DNA of 64,000 nucleotides, taken from Natronomonas moolapensis 8.8.11 (GTDB lineage Archaea > Halobacteriota > Halobacteria > Halobacteriales > Haloarculaceae). Below are positions 1 to 9,791 of this stretch, piece after piece. The DNA lies in assembly GCF_000591055.1 (NCBI RefSeq), contig NC_020388.1, positions 2,542,001 to 2,606,000 on the forward strand, read 5' to 3'. Both the position numbers and the translations under genes were made by a program. The stretch's first letter is position 1. The number at the start of each line of letters is the position of its first letter. The notes beneath the pieces were generated by a model. It saw only the letters and a program-made list of their open reading frames with translations, had not been told where the DNA came from and did no database searches.

Positions 1-2
1 CG

Positions 3-1310
3 GTCGCGGCGACCGCGCTCGAACGGGCGGGGATACCGTTCGAAGCGGTCTTCGAGAAGCAACTCGACGCCGACTCGATCGCGGCCATCGCCGACCGGGC
101 GTACGGGACGGTGCTTTTCACCGACTTCGGCAGCGGCCAACTCGATCTCATCGCCGAACACGAACGCGCGGGCGCGTTCGTCCCCGTCGTCGCCGACCAC
201 CACCAGCCGGCCGACGCCGACACGGAGCACCACCTCAACCCGCTGCTCAAGGGGATCGACGGGGCCTCGGAGCTGTCGGGTGCGGGGGCGAGTTACGTCC
301 TCGCGCGGGCGCTCGCCGCGCGCTCGTCGGCCGACGAACGGCTCGACAACCGCGATCTGGCGGGACTCGCGGTCGTCGGCGCGGTCGGCGACATGCAGGC
401 CTCCGAGGGCGATCTCCGTGGCGCGAACGCCGCGATCGTCGGGGAGGGCGTCGAGGCAGGCGTCGTAGAGGAGCGAAAGGACCTCGCGGTCTACGGCAAA
501 CAGACCCGACCGCTGCCGAAGCTGCTCGAATACGCCTCTGACGTCCGGATCCCGGGGATCACCAACGACGAGCGTGGGACCGTCTCCTTTCTGGATGGGC
601 TCGACGTGTCCTGTCGGGCCGACGGCGAGTGGCGTCGCTGGGTCGACCTCTCCGAGGGCGAAAAACGGACGCTCGCGAGCGCGCTGGTCAGACGCGCCGT
701 CTCCCGCGGCGTCCCGGCGTTCAAGATCGATCGGCTGGTCGGGACGAGCTACGTCCTCACGGAGGAGCCAGTCGGCACCGAACTCCGCGACGCCAGCGAG
801 TTCTCGACGCTTTTGAACGCGACGGCGAGATACGAGCGCGCCGACGTCGGCCTCGCGGTCTGTCTCGGCGACCGCGAGAGGGCTCTCGAGCGGGCGAGAG
901 AACTGCTCGCGAACCACCGGCGGAACCTCTCGGCGGGGATCGAGTGGGTCGAAGAGCACGGCGTCACCCGCGAGGACAGCCTCCAGTGGTTCGACGCCGG
1001 AAGCGAGATCCGCGAGACGATCGTCGGGATCATCGCGGGGATGTCGATGGGTGCCGACGGCGTCTCTCGCGACGTGCCGATCGTCGCCTTCGCCGAGAAG
1101 GGCGACGGAGAGACGAAGGTCTCCGGCCGCGGGACGGGACCGCTCGTCGGGGACGGTCTGGATCTCTCGGCCGCGATAGGCGAGGCCGCCCGCGCGGTCG
1201 GCGGCGACGGCGGCGGCCACGACGTCGCCGCGGGCGCGACGATCCCGGCCGGGACAGAAGCCGAGTTCATCGAGCGCGCCGACGCGATCGTCGGCGAGCA
1301 ACTCGAGTGA
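3..1310 (+). CDS. RecJ-like DHH-family exonuclease/phosphoesterase (5' end outside window)
   Basis: The frame is open to the left edge, so the N-terminus is missing; the first in-window GTG (111) is internal. The protein carries the DHH motif (ADHHQP, coding about 192-209) and near the C-terminus the glycine-rich DHHA1 motif GDGGGHDVAAGAT (about 1206-1244). These two domains mark the DHH-DHHA1 single-strand exonucleases and oligonucleotide phosphoesterases, Mn-dependent enzymes related to RecJ and archaeal GAN, which act in DNA repair and replication. It converges with the desaturase gene downstream. The exact subfamily is inferred; haloarchaea encode several paralogues. Confidence 0.85.
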   Translation, partial: VAATALERAGIPFEAVFEKQLDADSIAAIADRAYGTVLFTDFGSGQLDLIAEHERAGAFVPVVADHHQPADADTEHHLNPLLKGIDGASELSGAGASYVLARALAARSSADERLDNRDLAGLAVVGAVGDMQASEGDLRGANAAIVGEGVEAGVVEERKDLAVYGKQTRPLPKLLEYASDVRIPGITNDERGTVSFLDGLDVSCRADGEWRRWVDLSEGEKRTLASALVRRAVSRGVPAFKIDRLVGTSYVLTEEPVGTELRDASEFSTLLNATARYERADVGLAVCLGDRERALERARELLANHRRNLSAGIEWVEEHGVTREDSLQWFDAGSEIRETIVGIIAGMSMGADGVSRDVPIVAFAEKGDGETKVSGRGTGPLVGDGLDLSAAIGEAARAVGGDGGGHDVAAGATIPAGTEAEFIERADAIVGEQLE

Positions 1311-1316
1311 GCGCCG

Positions 1317-2873
1317 TCATCGGCGGTCGAAGAGCGACGACACGGCGCCCGGCGTCTCACCGTCCCGAACCGCGGCGGCGGTGTGTTCGCCGCTGACCAG
1401 ACACATCGGGACACCGATCCCCGGCGAGGTGTACGAACCAGTGTAGTACAGCGAATCGGCCGCCGAAGACCGGATCGACGGGCGGAACGGTCCGGTCTGT
1501 CGGAGGGTGTGAGCGAGCCCGAGCGCCGTGCCTCGCGGTGCGCCGAAGCGTTCGCCGAACTCCGAGACGCAGGCGGTCCGCTCGAGGACGATCCGGTCGC
1601 GGAGGTCGGCGCCGGTGTGGGTCTCGAGGTCGTCGATGACCCCCTCGCGGAACCGCTCGCGCGCCCGGTCGTCGTCCTCGAGGCCGGCGGCGATCGGGAC
1701 GAGTACGACGACCGCCTCGTGGCCGTCGGGGGCCATCGTCGGATCGGTCCGGGAGGGGACGTTGACGTAGTAGGCGGGATCGTCGGGCCAGGCTGGATCC
1801 TCGAAGATCGCCTCGAAGTGGGCGTCCCAATCGGTCGGCAACACGAGCGTGTGGTGGGCGAGCGGTTCGGCGTCGCCCTCGACGCCGAGGTACAACAGGA
1901 ACGCCGAGGGGGCGTACGTCCGGTCGGCCCAGTAGTCGGTGCCGTACTCCGTCCGATCCGCGGGGAGGAGCTCGCGTTCGACGTGGTAGGGGTTCGCGTT
2001 CGCGACGACCGCGTCGGCCCGGTCGCGCCCGGACGCGGTCTCGACGCCGAGTCCGCCGACTCCGGGGTCGAGGCCGGTCACCTCGCGGTCGGTTCGGATA
2101 TCGACGCCGAGTTCGGTCGCGAGTTCGGCGATCCCGTCGATGACCGACGCGATGCCGCCCGTCGGGTGGTAGACGCCGAGGTTGAAGTCGACGTGGGACA
2201 TGAGCGTGTAGATCGCGGGCGTGTTGTGGGGTGCGCCGCCGAGAAAGACCAGCGTGTACTGCAGGAGTTGCCGGAGCTTCGGGTGCTCGAAACGCTCGGC
2301 GACGTATTCGTCCATCGAGTCCAGAAGCGTCACGCCGCGGGCGGCCCGGAGCAACCGGGGATCGAGACAGTCCCGCAGCCGGGAGCGATCCCGGTAGACG
2401 AACTCCGCGATGCCGACCTCGTAGGCGTGTTCGGCCCCGTCGAGGTACGAGCGGAACGCTTCGCCGCCCCCCGGTTCGTAGGACTCGAAGAGGTCGGCGA
2501 CCGCATTGGGGTCGTCGGGTACGTCGACGCAGTCGCCGTCCTTCCAGAACACGCGGTAGTGGGGGTCGAGTCGCGTGAGGTCGTAGTACGCCTCGGGGTC
2601 GCGGTCGAAGTGGCCGAAGAACCGATCGAACGTATCGGGCATGAGATACCACGACGGCCCGGTGTCGATCCGGAAGCCGTCGGTCTCGATTCGGCCGGCG
2701 ACGCCGCCCACCTCGTCGTGCCGTTCGAGCAGGGTTACGTCCGCGCCGTCGGCGGCGAGATAGCAGGCCGCAGACAGGCCGCCGAAGCCGCCGCCGACGA
2801 CCGTGATGTCGTCGCCGCCGAGTGGCTGTTCGTTGTGCGGTCGTGCCGCCGTGGCGTCGGTGGAGCCGATCAT
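1317..2873 (-). CDS. CrtI/CrtD-type carotenoid (phytoene) desaturase family flavoprotein
   Basis: A 518-residue amine-oxidase-fold flavoprotein. The N-terminal dinucleotide-binding motif VVGGGFGGLSAACYLAADG and following LLERHDEVGG lie at about residues 25-60, and the family C-terminal motif GSYTSPGIGVPMCLVSGEH is near residue 485. Such enzymes desaturate phytoene or later carotenoid intermediates at the membrane, feeding lycopene, bacterioruberin or beta-carotene. It lies 1 nt downstream of the blh stop and is surely cotranscribed with it, so a role in the carotenoid supply for retinal is likely. Which desaturation step it does cannot be told from sequence alone. Confidence 0.9.
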   Translation of the reverse strand: MIGSTDATAARPHNEQPLGGDDITVVGGGFGGLSAACYLAADGADVTLLERHDEVGGVAGRIETDGFRIDTGPSWYLMPDTFDRFFGHFDRDPEAYYDLTRLDPHYRVFWKDGDCVDVPDDPNAVADLFESYEPGGGEAFRSYLDGAEHAYEVGIAEFVYRDRSRLRDCLDPRLLRAARGVTLLDSMDEYVAERFEHPKLRQLLQYTLVFLGGAPHNTPAIYTLMSHVDFNLGVYHPTGGIASVIDGIAELATELGVDIRTDREVTGLDPGVGGLGVETASGRDRADAVVANANPYHVERELLPADRTEYGTDYWADRTYAPSAFLLYLGVEGDAEPLAHHTLVLPTDWDAHFEAIFEDPAWPDDPAYYVNVPSRTDPTMAPDGHEAVVVLVPIAAGLEDDDRARERFREGVIDDLETHTGADLRDRIVLERTACVSEFGERFGAPRGTALGLAHTLRQTGPFRPSIRSSAADSLYYTGSYTSPGIGVPMCLVSGEHTAAAVRDGETPGAVSSLFDRR

Positions 2874-2874
2874 C

Positions 2875-3915
2875 TCAGGGAGTGTACCAGATGCCGCGGT
2901 CGGTGTCGAGCCAGCCCCCGACGACGACGTGGGGGAGGGCGATGATGCTGATGAAGACGCTGAAGAAGGCGACGCCGCTTACGAGCAGTGTCCCGCCGGA
3001 CATCGGGTTCGGTGCGAGCGTCGCGATCAGGGCCGCAAGCGAGAACGTGGCGGCGGTGCCGAGTATGAAGGCGACGATCACCCGGTGAGGCGAGGGGATC
3101 GATTCGGGGTCGGGATCGGGAAGCGCCGAGCGGACCGCCTCGGCGCGGGCGCTCTGACGCATCGAGTACCAGAGCGGAAAGTACAGGCCGACGGCGGCGA
3201 CCACGGGCACGATGGCGAAGTACGCGATCAACAGCGCCGTCTCGCCGGCGTCGACGGCCCACGTCGTGAGGTCCTTCCGGCGCTGAAAGCCGAGGCCGAC
3301 GTGGACGGCGACGGCGGCGGCGAAGACGGCTCCTAACGCGACCCTGAAATCGCCGTAGTACGGGGCGACGGCCTCGAAGGCGCCGGGCTGGAAGATGTCG
3401 ATCATGAACGTGCTGAACGCAGCGAAATCGCCGGGCCACGCGTAGATCGGAACGATCATCACCGTCCCGCCGCGGACGAACGCCGCCAGCGCGCGCTGGG
3501 GCGTCGTCCGGAGGTGATCGGTCCCGACGAGCGTATCGAGCACCCGGAGACCGCCGTGGCCACCCTTCGCGACGGCGACGGCGATCGCGACGGTGAGGCC
3601 GGCGACCGGCGCGGTGAAAAACAACGCCACGAACCCGGCGACCATCGCCAGGTACGCCCCGATGTAGCGAGCGCCGAAGGGTACCCCCCGGTTTTTGAGA
3701 TTCGACATGTGCTCGTATCCCCCGTAGGGGAGGTTCAACGCGACCATCCCGAACAGGTAGATCCCTGCCTGCGTCCGCATGTCGATGGAGACGCTCGCCC
3801 GCCGCGCGAGCAGGAACCACCCGGCGACTGCGACGAGGGCGACCCGGGACGCCGAGAGCAGCCAGCGCTCCCGGTCGGACCGGAGGCGACCGAGGTGCGT
3901 TTCGACCGTTGCCAT
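2875..3915 (-). CDS. blh: Brp/Blh family beta-carotene 15,15'-dioxygenase
   Basis: A 346-residue polytopic membrane protein with about 8-10 hydrophobic segments and the histidine-bearing motifs of the Brp/Blh family: PYGGYEHMSN (about residue 63), KGGHGGLR (about 116) and ALPHVVVGGWLD near the C-terminus. These enzymes cleave beta-carotene into two retinal molecules for rhodopsins, using iron bound by membrane histidines. The gene starts the operon blh-crtI. No rhodopsin gene is visible here, so the opsin it serves must lie elsewhere if retinal is the product. Start ATG at 3915 gives a short polar N-terminus before the first membrane helix. Confidence 0.82.
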   Translation of the reverse strand: MATVETHLGRLRSDRERWLLSASRVALVAVAGWFLLARRASVSIDMRTQAGIYLFGMVALNLPYGGYEHMSNLKNRGVPFGARYIGAYLAMVAGFVALFFTAPVAGLTVAIAVAVAKGGHGGLRVLDTLVGTDHLRTTPQRALAAFVRGGTVMIVPIYAWPGDFAAFSTFMIDIFQPGAFEAVAPYYGDFRVALGAVFAAAVAVHVGLGFQRRKDLTTWAVDAGETALLIAYFAIVPVVAAVGLYFPLWYSMRQSARAEAVRSALPDPDPESIPSPHRVIVAFILGTAATFSLAALIATLAPNPMSGGTLLVSGVAFFSVFISIIALPHVVVGGWLDTDRGIWYTP

Positions 3916-3984
3916 ACGACGGGATACGGCGTCAACACCTCTCGATTCCCCGCCATAGTTGTGGGGGTATTTATAAACTCTGCG

Positions 3985-4467
3985 CTATCGTTCCGTACCG
4001 AACGGGGTTGTTCTCTCGGTCCACCCCCAGCCGGGCAGGCGGGTCTGAAACCCCGCCGCGAGGGCGGCCTCGAGGTCGTCGGCCCCGGCCGGGTCGTCGG
4101 GGTCGCCGTGGGTGTGGACGTCGGCGAAGTGAAACGTCGCCTCGGCGAGGAGGGCGAAGGGCTCCCCGCCAGCGATCGTGGCCGCGAGCTTTCGGCCGAG
4201 AAACTCGTCGACGACGAAGCCGGGGTAATCGCCCGGGCAATCGAGATCGCGGAGCAGCCGACACAGTGCGGCGACGTTGACGGCGCGGTCGCCGTCGGCA
4301 AACACCGCATCCACCTCGGTGCGGTACTGGTCGGCCGTGACGGCGTCGACCTCGACGCCGAAGAGCGGCCCCAGCCGATCGCGGGTGTCGTTTATGACCC
4401 CGGGGATCGATTCGCAGGCCCTGAGCCGTTCGTGCTCCTCGGCGACGGTCGCTGGCGTGATCTCCAT
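3985..4467 (-). CDS. Hypothetical acidic haloarchaeal protein
   Basis: A 160-residue soluble acidic protein (start METTPATV-like sequence MEITPATVAEEHERL) that I cannot assign to a named family. It has strong GC3 bias and halophilic composition, so it is very probably real. A good promoter precedes it: ACTAATATAAAACC on the minus strand (4484-4498) and a GGAG Shine-Dalgarno-like stretch just before the ATG. It stands alone, convergent to nothing and divergent from aCPSF1. The C-terminus contains HTHGDPDDPAG and a GWGW-type aromatic patch. No function is proposed. Confidence 0.75.
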   Translation of the reverse strand: MEITPATVAEEHERLRACESIPGVINDTRDRLGPLFGVEVDAVTADQYRTEVDAVFADGDRAVNVAALCRLLRDLDCPGDYPGFVVDEFLGRKLAATIAGGEPFALLAEATFHFADVHTHGDPDDPAGADDLEAALAAGFQTRLPGWGWTERTTPFGTER

Positions 4468-4483
4468 GCGCTCCTTTGCGAAG

Positions 4484-4498
4484 GGTTTTATATTAGTA
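4484..4498 (-). promoter_or_regulatory. TATA box of the hypothetical gene at 3985-4467
   Basis: Reads ACTAATATAAAACCC on the minus strand, about 20-30 nt before the ATG at 4467. The spacing predicts a very short leader. Seen directly; function inferred from the archaeal TATA consensus. Confidence 0.5.
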
Positions 4499-4723
4499 GT
4501 GGGTTAGAACGGAGTACGAGCGGGTTTTCCGGTATCTCCCGCGGCCGTCGTCCGACGACAGCCACCGCCGATCCGAATCAACCGATATTCGAATGATACT
4601 CCACACGTACGCAGTCGGCAAACCCGTCTGCGACGCCACGCGCACGCAGGCGGCGTCCCCGCCTGCGGCCGGCGGACGAGACGCGGCGAGCGCCCGGAGC
4701 CCGGTTCGAGGAATTTCTAACGC

Positions 4724-6643
4724 ATGAGTGCAGTAGAGCGGAAACTCGACGATATCAAGGCGACGATCGTGAGCGAAGTGCCGAACGACATCTCCGTGTC
4801 CGACGTGACGTACGAGGGCCCCGAGTTGGTCGTGTACACCCGCGATCCCAAGGAGTTCGCGAGCGACGGCGATCTGATCCGACGGCTCGCCTCGAAGCTC
4901 CGAAAGCGGATCACGGTTCGGCCCGACCCGGACGTCCTCGCCCGGCCCGGCGAGGCCCGCGAGCGGATTCTCGAGGTGGTCCCCGACGAGGCCGGCGTCT
5001 CGGATCTCGACTTCCACGCCGACACCGGCGAGGTCGTCGTCGAGGCTCAAAAACCGGGTATGGTCATCGGCCGACACGGCTCGACGCTCCGGGAGATCAC
5101 CCAGAAGGTCGGGTGGACCCCGGAGGTCGTCCGGACGCCGCCGATCGAGTCCTCGACGGTCTCGAACGTCCGGAACTTCCTGAAACAGGAGCGCGAGGAG
5201 CGCCGGGACATCCTAGAGCGGATCGGCCGCCAGATCCACCGCGAGGAGATGTCCGACGACGAGTGGGTCCGGATCACGACGCTCGGGTGCTGTCGGGAGG
5301 TCGGACGCGCCGCGTTCATCCTCAACACGCCCGAGACGCGCGTGCTCATCGACTGCGGCGACAAGCCCGGCGCTGAGGGTGAGGTCCCGTATCTCCAGGT
5401 GCCGGAGGCGCTCGGCGCGGGCGCGTCGAAGATCGACGCGGTCGTGTTGACCCACGCCCACCTGGATCACTCGGCGCTGGTACCGCTCTTGTTCAAGTAC
5501 GGCTACGACGGCCCGATCTACTGCACCGAGCCGACCCGCGACCTGATGGGGCTTTTGACGCTGGATTACCTCGACGTGGCCGCCAAGGAGGGTCGAACGC
5601 CGCCGTACGACTCCGCGCAGGTCCGGGAGGCGATCAAACACTGCATCCCGATCGAGTACGGCGACGTGACCGACATCGCGCCGGATCTGAAGCTCACCTT
5701 CCACAACGCCGGCCACATCCTCGGCTCGGCGGTGACGCACTTTCACGTCGGCGACGGCCTCTACAACGTCGCCTTCTCCGGCGACATCCACTACGACGAC
5801 ACCCGGCTTTTCAACGGCGCGGTCAACGACTTCCCGCGCGTCGAGACGCTCGTGATGGAGTCGACCTACGGCGGCCGAAACGACTACCAGACCGACCAAG
5901 AGGACTCCGAGGAGAAACTCAAGGAGGTGATCCGCGAGACGACGACGGAGGGCGGGAAGGTGTTGATTCCCGCCTTCGCCGTCGGGCGCTCCCAGGAGAT
6001 CATGCTCGTCCTCGAGGAGGCGATGCGGAAGGGCGAGATCCCGGAGGTGCCGGTCCACCTCGACGGGATGATCTGGGAGGCGACGGCGATTCACACCACC
6101 TACCCGGAGTACCTGCGGGACGACCTCCGGGACCGGATCTTCCACGACGACGAGAACCCGTTTTTGGCGGACCAGTTCAACCACATCGACGGCGGCGAGG
6201 ACGAACGCCAGGAGGTCGCCGACGGCGGCCCCTGTATCGTCCTCTCGACGTCGGGGATGGTCGAAGGCGGCCCGATCATGTCGTGGCTCACCCACGTCGG
6301 CGGCGAGTCGGAGTCCTCGCTCGTCTTCGTCGGCTACCAGGCCCAGGGGACGCTCGGCCGACGCATCCAGAACGGCTGGGACGAGATCCCGATGAACGAC
6401 CGCTCGAGCAGCCGTGGAACGCTGACGCTGAACATGGGCGTCGAGACGGTCGATGGCTTCTCCGGGCACGCCGACCGCCAGGGGCTTATGAACTTCGTCC
6501 GGACGATGAACCCCCGTCCAGAGAAGGTCCTCTGTGTGCACGGCGACGAGTCCTCCGTACAGGACCTCTCCTCGGCGCTGTATCACGATTTCAATATGCG
6601 GACGTTCGCGCCGAAGAACCTCGAGACGTTCCGGTTCAAGTGA
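4724..6643 (+). CDS. aCPSF1: KH-domain beta-CASP ribonuclease, transcription terminator factor
   Basis: A 639-residue protein with the full aCPSF1 layout: an N-terminal KH-like region (residues 1-180, with [14 protein letters not shown] as the RNA-binding GxxG loop near 108), a metallo-beta-lactamase domain with the zinc motif THAHLDH (about residues 242-248), and a beta-CASP domain with STSGMVEGG and the late FSGHADRQG and CVHGDE motifs. Archaeal aCPSF1 cleaves nascent RNA after U-rich sites and drives general transcription termination; it works as a dimer. Length and motifs are complete. The ATG at 4724 begins the usual [12 protein letters not shown] sequence, so the start is secure. Confidence 0.95.
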   Translation: MSAVERKLDDIKATIVSEVPNDISVSDVTYEGPELVVYTRDPKEFASDGDLIRRLASKLRKRITVRPDPDVLARPGEARERILEVVPDEAGVSDLDFHADTGEVVVEAQKPGMVIGRHGSTLREITQKVGWTPEVVRTPPIESSTVSNVRNFLKQEREERRDILERIGRQIHREEMSDDEWVRITTLGCCREVGRAAFILNTPETRVLIDCGDKPGAEGEVPYLQVPEALGAGASKIDAVVLTHAHLDHSALVPLLFKYGYDGPIYCTEPTRDLMGLLTLDYLDVAAKEGRTPPYDSAQVREAIKHCIPIEYGDVTDIAPDLKLTFHNAGHILGSAVTHFHVGDGLYNVAFSGDIHYDDTRLFNGAVNDFPRVETLVMESTYGGRNDYQTDQEDSEEKLKEVIRETTTEGGKVLIPAFAVGRSQEIMLVLEEAMRKGEIPEVPVHLDGMIWEATAIHTTYPEYLRDDLRDRIFHDDENPFLADQFNHIDGGEDERQEVADGGPCIVLSTSGMVEGGPIMSWLTHVGGESESSLVFVGYQAQGTLGRRIQNGWDEIPMNDRSSSRGTLTLNMGVETVDGFSGHADRQGLMNFVRTMNPRPEKVLCVHGDESSVQDLSSALYHDFNMRTFAPKNLETFRFK

Positions 6644-6664
6644 GCGGAGCCGTCGAGTGGAGCC

Positions 6665-7489
6665 TCACGCGTCGTTTTTGTTTGCGTCGACCGTCGTGAT
6701 CCTGTCGGCGGCGCGGTCGGGCGGGTGGCTGTCGGCCCAGAGCAACTCGAAGAGCTGTGATTTGGTCTTGTACAGCGTGTCGCTCGTGGTCGAGATGCCG
6801 ACGTAGCCGTCGTCGTTGTCGTCGGCGAAGGCCACGAGTACGTGGGAGTCGTCGTAGAGGTAGATCCGCCCCTCGACGTTCTCGACGCGGCGGATATCCA
6901 TGATCTCGCTGGCGCGGTCGTAGACCGCCGCCGGGACGGTGCCGTCCTCAGAGACGATCGCCTGTATCGTGGTCCCGGCCTCCGCACACCGGCTCAGCGC
7001 CTCGACGTGGTGGTTGAGGATGTGCTCGAAGCTCAACGGCGTCGTGATCATCCGGATGTCCGAATCGGTCGATTCCGTCAATTCGGCGAGTTTCTCGAGG
7101 ATGTTGTGGCGATTCGAGTACGTCCAACAGATCTCCGAGCGCCCGGCGGGTTCGGGGGTGTCCTCGACGCTGCCGACGAACTGCTGCCCGAGTCGTTCGA
7201 TCTCGGCGAGTTGCTCGTCGTAGTGGCGCCGTTTGAACTCGGTGAACCGCTCGATCGCGTCGTCGGGGGTGACCGGCCCGAACTTCTTTGGCCGCCCCGG
7301 CTGGACGTCGACGAACCCCTTGTTCGATAGCTGATCGAGCGCGTCGTACACCCGCGGCTGCGGGACGTCGGCCCCGTCGGAGACTTCCTGTGCGGTCGAG
7401 ACCCCCCGTCGAAGCAGGCAGGTGTACGCACACGCCTCGTACTTCGACAGACCGATTTCCCGGAGGTACATCCGGGGCTCATTCGTCAT
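6665..7489 (-). CDS. TrmB family transcriptional regulator
   Basis: A 274-residue protein. An N-terminal winged helix ([17 protein letters not shown], then [19 protein letters not shown], residues 12-60) is followed by a coiled-coil linker and a TrmB C-terminal effector-type domain. TrmB proteins are repressor/activators that sense sugars or other metabolites. It is divergently oriented to the ammonium-transport block and shares its intergenic region, so it is the natural candidate for control of amt. The shared element at 7626-7647 has TACT/GAGTA-type half sites resembling those known for Halobacterium TrmB; that link is an inference. Confidence 0.88.
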   Translation of the reverse strand: MTNEPRMYLREIGLSKYEACAYTCLLRRGVSTAQEVSDGADVPQPRVYDALDQLSNKGFVDVQPGRPKKFGPVTPDDAIERFTEFKRRHYDEQLAEIERLGQQFVGSVEDTPEPAGRSEICWTYSNRHNILEKLAELTESTDSDIRMITTPLSFEHILNHHVEALSRCAEAGTTIQAIVSEDGTVPAAVYDRASEIMDIRRVENVEGRIYLYDDSHVLVAFADDNDDGYVGISTTSDTLYKTKSQLFELLWADSHPPDRAADRITTVDANKNDA

Positions 7490-7551
7490 ACCGTGACATA
7501 GTGCGGCGCGTCGTCAAGTGCTTTTCGTTAAACAAGGTGAATTAATACTCA

Positions 7552-7606
7552 TTCGTTGTATTGTATATACAAATACCGTGTGTATGCATCGGGTATTTAT
7601 AACTAA
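7552..7606. promoter_or_regulatory. Divergent TrmB/amt promoter region with TATA box and palindrome
   Basis: On the plus strand TATTTATAA (7594-7602) is a good archaeal TATA box and predicts a transcript start near 7625 for the amt operon. A perfect 12-bp palindrome TTGTATATACAA lies at 7561 and just upstream (about 7560-7572). The region is AT-rich compared with its surroundings. No experiment supports the predicted start. Confidence 0.45.
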
Positions 7607-7625
7607 CACTCACTGAACGATCACT

Positions 7626-7647
7626 TACTACTGCGCAGTTGTGAGTA
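7626..7647. promoter_or_regulatory. Operator-like element copy 1 (amt)
   Basis: The core ACTGCGCAGT (7630-7639) is a perfect palindrome, followed by TGTGAGTA. The site overlaps the predicted transcript start of the amt operon, a typical place for an archaeal repressor. Closely similar sequences occur at 9691-9712 and, inverted, at 11879-11899. Confidence 0.5.
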
Positions 7648-7693
7648 GCGAATAACAAACGTTCGTCTATTGATACACCTGTAGAGAACCAAA

Positions 7694-7888
7694 ATGTCTC
7701 GCGAAACTCCGAACGAAAAAGACGATCGTCGTGGTAGCCGCGATCGGGTGGAGCGCGGTTCGTACGACCCACAGGGGGACAGCCCCGCAACCGAGCCGGG
7801 AGACGGCCGGGAGCGAGCAGAACACGTAGAGCCGAGGCCGAGCCGCATATCCCGTCGTCGGCTGTCCTCGCTGGAGGGCCAACAGTGA
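7694..7888 (+). CDS. Possible 64-aa leader protein overlapping amt start
   Basis: An ATG-initiated frame lies downstream of the amt promoter and stops at TGA inside GTGA, so its last bases overlap the GTG start of amt, the layout of translational coupling. The product is highly polar, arginine-rich (about 14 of 64 residues) and ends [15 protein letters not shown]. Third-position GC is clearly lower than in neighbouring genes and the composition is not acidic, both of which argue against a conserved protein. It could be a regulatory leader ORF or chance. No family recognised. Confidence 0.3.
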   Translation: MSRETPNEKDDRRGSRDRVERGSYDPQGDSPATEPGDGRERAEHVEPRPSRISRRRLSSLEGQQ

Positions 7889-9225
7889 CGCTGCCGTTGC
7901 AGGCCGACCCCGAGGTGATCGCCGAGGGCGTAAACCTCGTGTGGGTGTTCGTCGCGACGTTCCTCGTGTTTTTCATGCACGCCGGGTTCGGGATGCTCGA
8001 GTCGGGGCAGGTCCGCTCGAAGAACGTCGCTAACCAGTTGACGAAGAACGTGCTCACCTGGGGGATCGGGGTGGTCGCGTACTTCGTCGTCGGGGCGGGC
8101 GTCTCGGTCGCCATCGCCGCGCTCACCACCGGTAGTGGGCTCTCGGGCGTGTTCGCGCACCTCGATGCCGGATCGACGGGATGGGCGAACCTGCTGTTCG
8201 GGGCGGCGTTCTCGATGGTCGCGGCCTCGATCGTCTCGGGAGCCGTCGCCGAACGGGCACAACTCGGCGGTTACCTCGTGTTCACCGTCTTCGTCGGCGC
8301 GCTCATCTACCCCGTCGCGACGGGGTTGACCTGGGGCGGCGGGTTCCTGTCACAGCTCGGGTTCGCCGACTTCGCCGGCGGTGCGATCGTCCATATGGTC
8401 GGCGGGATCTGTGGACTCGTCGCCGCCTACGTCGTCGGTCCCCGGATCGGCCGGTTCGACGACGACGGCTCCTCGAACGTCATCCCCGGACACTCGCTCC
8501 CGTACGCGGTGTTGGGGACGCTCATCCTCGCGTTCGGCTGGTACGGGTTCAATGTCGGGACTGCCGTCAGCGTGTTCCAGGTCAACGAGGCCGGGGAATT
8601 GGCGCTCGCCGATTACGCGTACGCCGGTCGGGTCGCTATCAACACCGCGTTGGTCATGGGTGCCGGAAGCATCGGTGCCGCGCTGGTCGGATACGTCCGC
8701 GGCGGGAAGGTCGATCCGCTCATGACCGCCAACGGCCTGCTCGCCGGGCTCGTGAGCGTCTGCAGCATCGCCGCGGTCGCGAGTTGGCGCGGTACGCTCG
8801 TCGTCGGCCTCATCGCCGGGATCCAAGTCGTGTTAGTGTTCGACCTGCTCGAGCGGGTCGGGATCGACGACGTGTGTGCCGTGTTTCCGGTCCACGGATC
8901 AGCCGGACTCCTGAGCGCCCTCGCGTACCCCTTCGTCAACACGACGTCGGCGTTTTCGGTCACGCAACTCGGCATCCAGGTCGTCGGCGTCGTCGTCCTC
9001 GCGGCCTGGGCGGCCGGGGCCACGCTCGCGGTCTACGGCGTATTGAAACTGCTCGGACGGGCGAGAGTCGATCGCGAGGAAGAACTCGAAGGGCTGGACG
9101 CCTCCGAGCACGGCATCGAGACGTACCCCGAGTTCGGCGGGAGCGTCGTCGACGAGTCCGGCCCGCGCGGCCCGCCGGGCGGGATGCCGACGGCCGACGG
9201 TGGCGAGGTGACCGACGATGACTGA
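7885..9225 (+). CDS. amt: Ammonium transporter Amt
   Basis: A 446-residue Amt/MEP/Rh channel with about 11 membrane segments. Recognisable motifs are [19 protein letters not shown] (first helices), the [10 protein letters not shown] histidine region, FGWYGFNVG, and [10 protein letters not shown] with the second pore histidine. It conducts ammonium across the cytoplasmic membrane. The GTG at 7885 gives the usual short periplasmic leader ([16 protein letters not shown]); no earlier in-frame start is likely. Its 3' end overlaps glnK by 8 nt, the classic amt-glnK pair, in which GlnK blocks the channel when nitrogen is plentiful. Confidence 0.96.
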   Translation: MTLPLQADPEVIAEGVNLVWVFVATFLVFFMHAGFGMLESGQVRSKNVANQLTKNVLTWGIGVVAYFVVGAGVSVAIAALTTGSGLSGVFAHLDAGSTGWANLLFGAAFSMVAASIVSGAVAERAQLGGYLVFTVFVGALIYPVATGLTWGGGFLSQLGFADFAGGAIVHMVGGICGLVAAYVVGPRIGRFDDDGSSNVIPGHSLPYAVLGTLILAFGWYGFNVGTAVSVFQVNEAGELALADYAYAGRVAINTALVMGAGSIGAALVGYVRGGKVDPLMTANGLLAGLVSVCSIAAVASWRGTLVVGLIAGIQVVLVFDLLERVGIDDVCAVFPVHGSAGLLSALAYPFVNTTSAFSVTQLGIQVVGVVVLAAWAAGATLAVYGVLKLLGRARVDREEELEGLDASEHGIETYPEFGGSVVDESGPRGPPGGMPTADGGEVTDDD

Positions 9226-9565
9226 GATCGAAATGGTCGTCGCGTACATCCGCCCCGACAAGCTCTCGGCGGTCAAAAAGGGCCTCTCCGAGGCCGGCGC
9301 CCCGTCGCTGACTGTCTCGAACGTCTCGGGGCGGGGATCACAGCCGACGAAAAAAAGCCAGTGGCGCGGCGAGGAGTATAGCGTCGACCTCCACCAGAAG
9401 GTCAAACTGGAGTGCGTCGTCGCGGAAATCCCGGCTTCGGACGTCGTCGACGCGATCGCCGAGGCCGCACACACCGGCGACCCGGGGGACGGAAAGGTCT
9501 TTGTCCTCCCGGTCGAGTCGGCCCACCAGATACGGACCGACGTGAGCGGCGTCGACGCGGTGTAG
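9218..9565 (+). CDS. glnK: P-II family nitrogen regulator GlnK
   Basis: A 115-residue P-II trimer subunit. It begins [22 protein letters not shown], has a T-loop around residues 37-55 containing RGEEYSVD, and a B-loop [15 protein letters not shown] that binds ATP/ADP. P-II proteins bind 2-oxoglutarate and adenine nucleotides and dock on Amt to close it; in haloarchaea they also act on glutamine synthetase. It is translated from an ATG inside the amt 3' end. Confidence 0.95.
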   Translation: MTEIEMVVAYIRPDKLSAVKKGLSEAGAPSLTVSNVSGRGSQPTKKSQWRGEEYSVDLHQKVKLECVVAEIPASDVVDAIAEAAHTGDPGDGKVFVLPVESAHQIRTDVSGVDAV

Positions 9566-9690
9566 CGACGCGTCGGGAGTCGTCTTAGTTTTCGTAGCGG
9601 AGTCGTGGCCGCCGGAAACGGTGCCGTCCCGCTGTTTTTGCCTCCTCGCGAGGTCGGTGGCGTTTTCGCGTTCGCTCCGGCGGCCGTAGT

Positions 9691-9712
9691 TCACTACCGT
9701 CCAGTTGTGAGT
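9691..9712. promoter_or_regulatory. Operator-like element copy 2 (amine oxidase)
   Basis: The stretch CACTACCG..CAGTTGTGAGTA lies 80 nt before the amine oxidase ATG and matches the amt element, with an identical CAGTTGTGAGTA block. No clear TATA box is adjacent. Suggests shared control of the two nitrogen-uptake units. Confidence 0.45.
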
Positions 9713-9791
9713 AACCGACAATATCGAATCGGCGAAACGTACGGATACAGGCTCGTTCACCCGCGACGGGACGACGGTCGAGCCAGCAAAC

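Noticed and set aside
1383-2945. 520-codon plus-strand frame antisense to the desaturase
   Set aside because: It mirrors the GC3 bias of the real gene and has no domain; the minus-strand frame has complete flavoprotein motifs.
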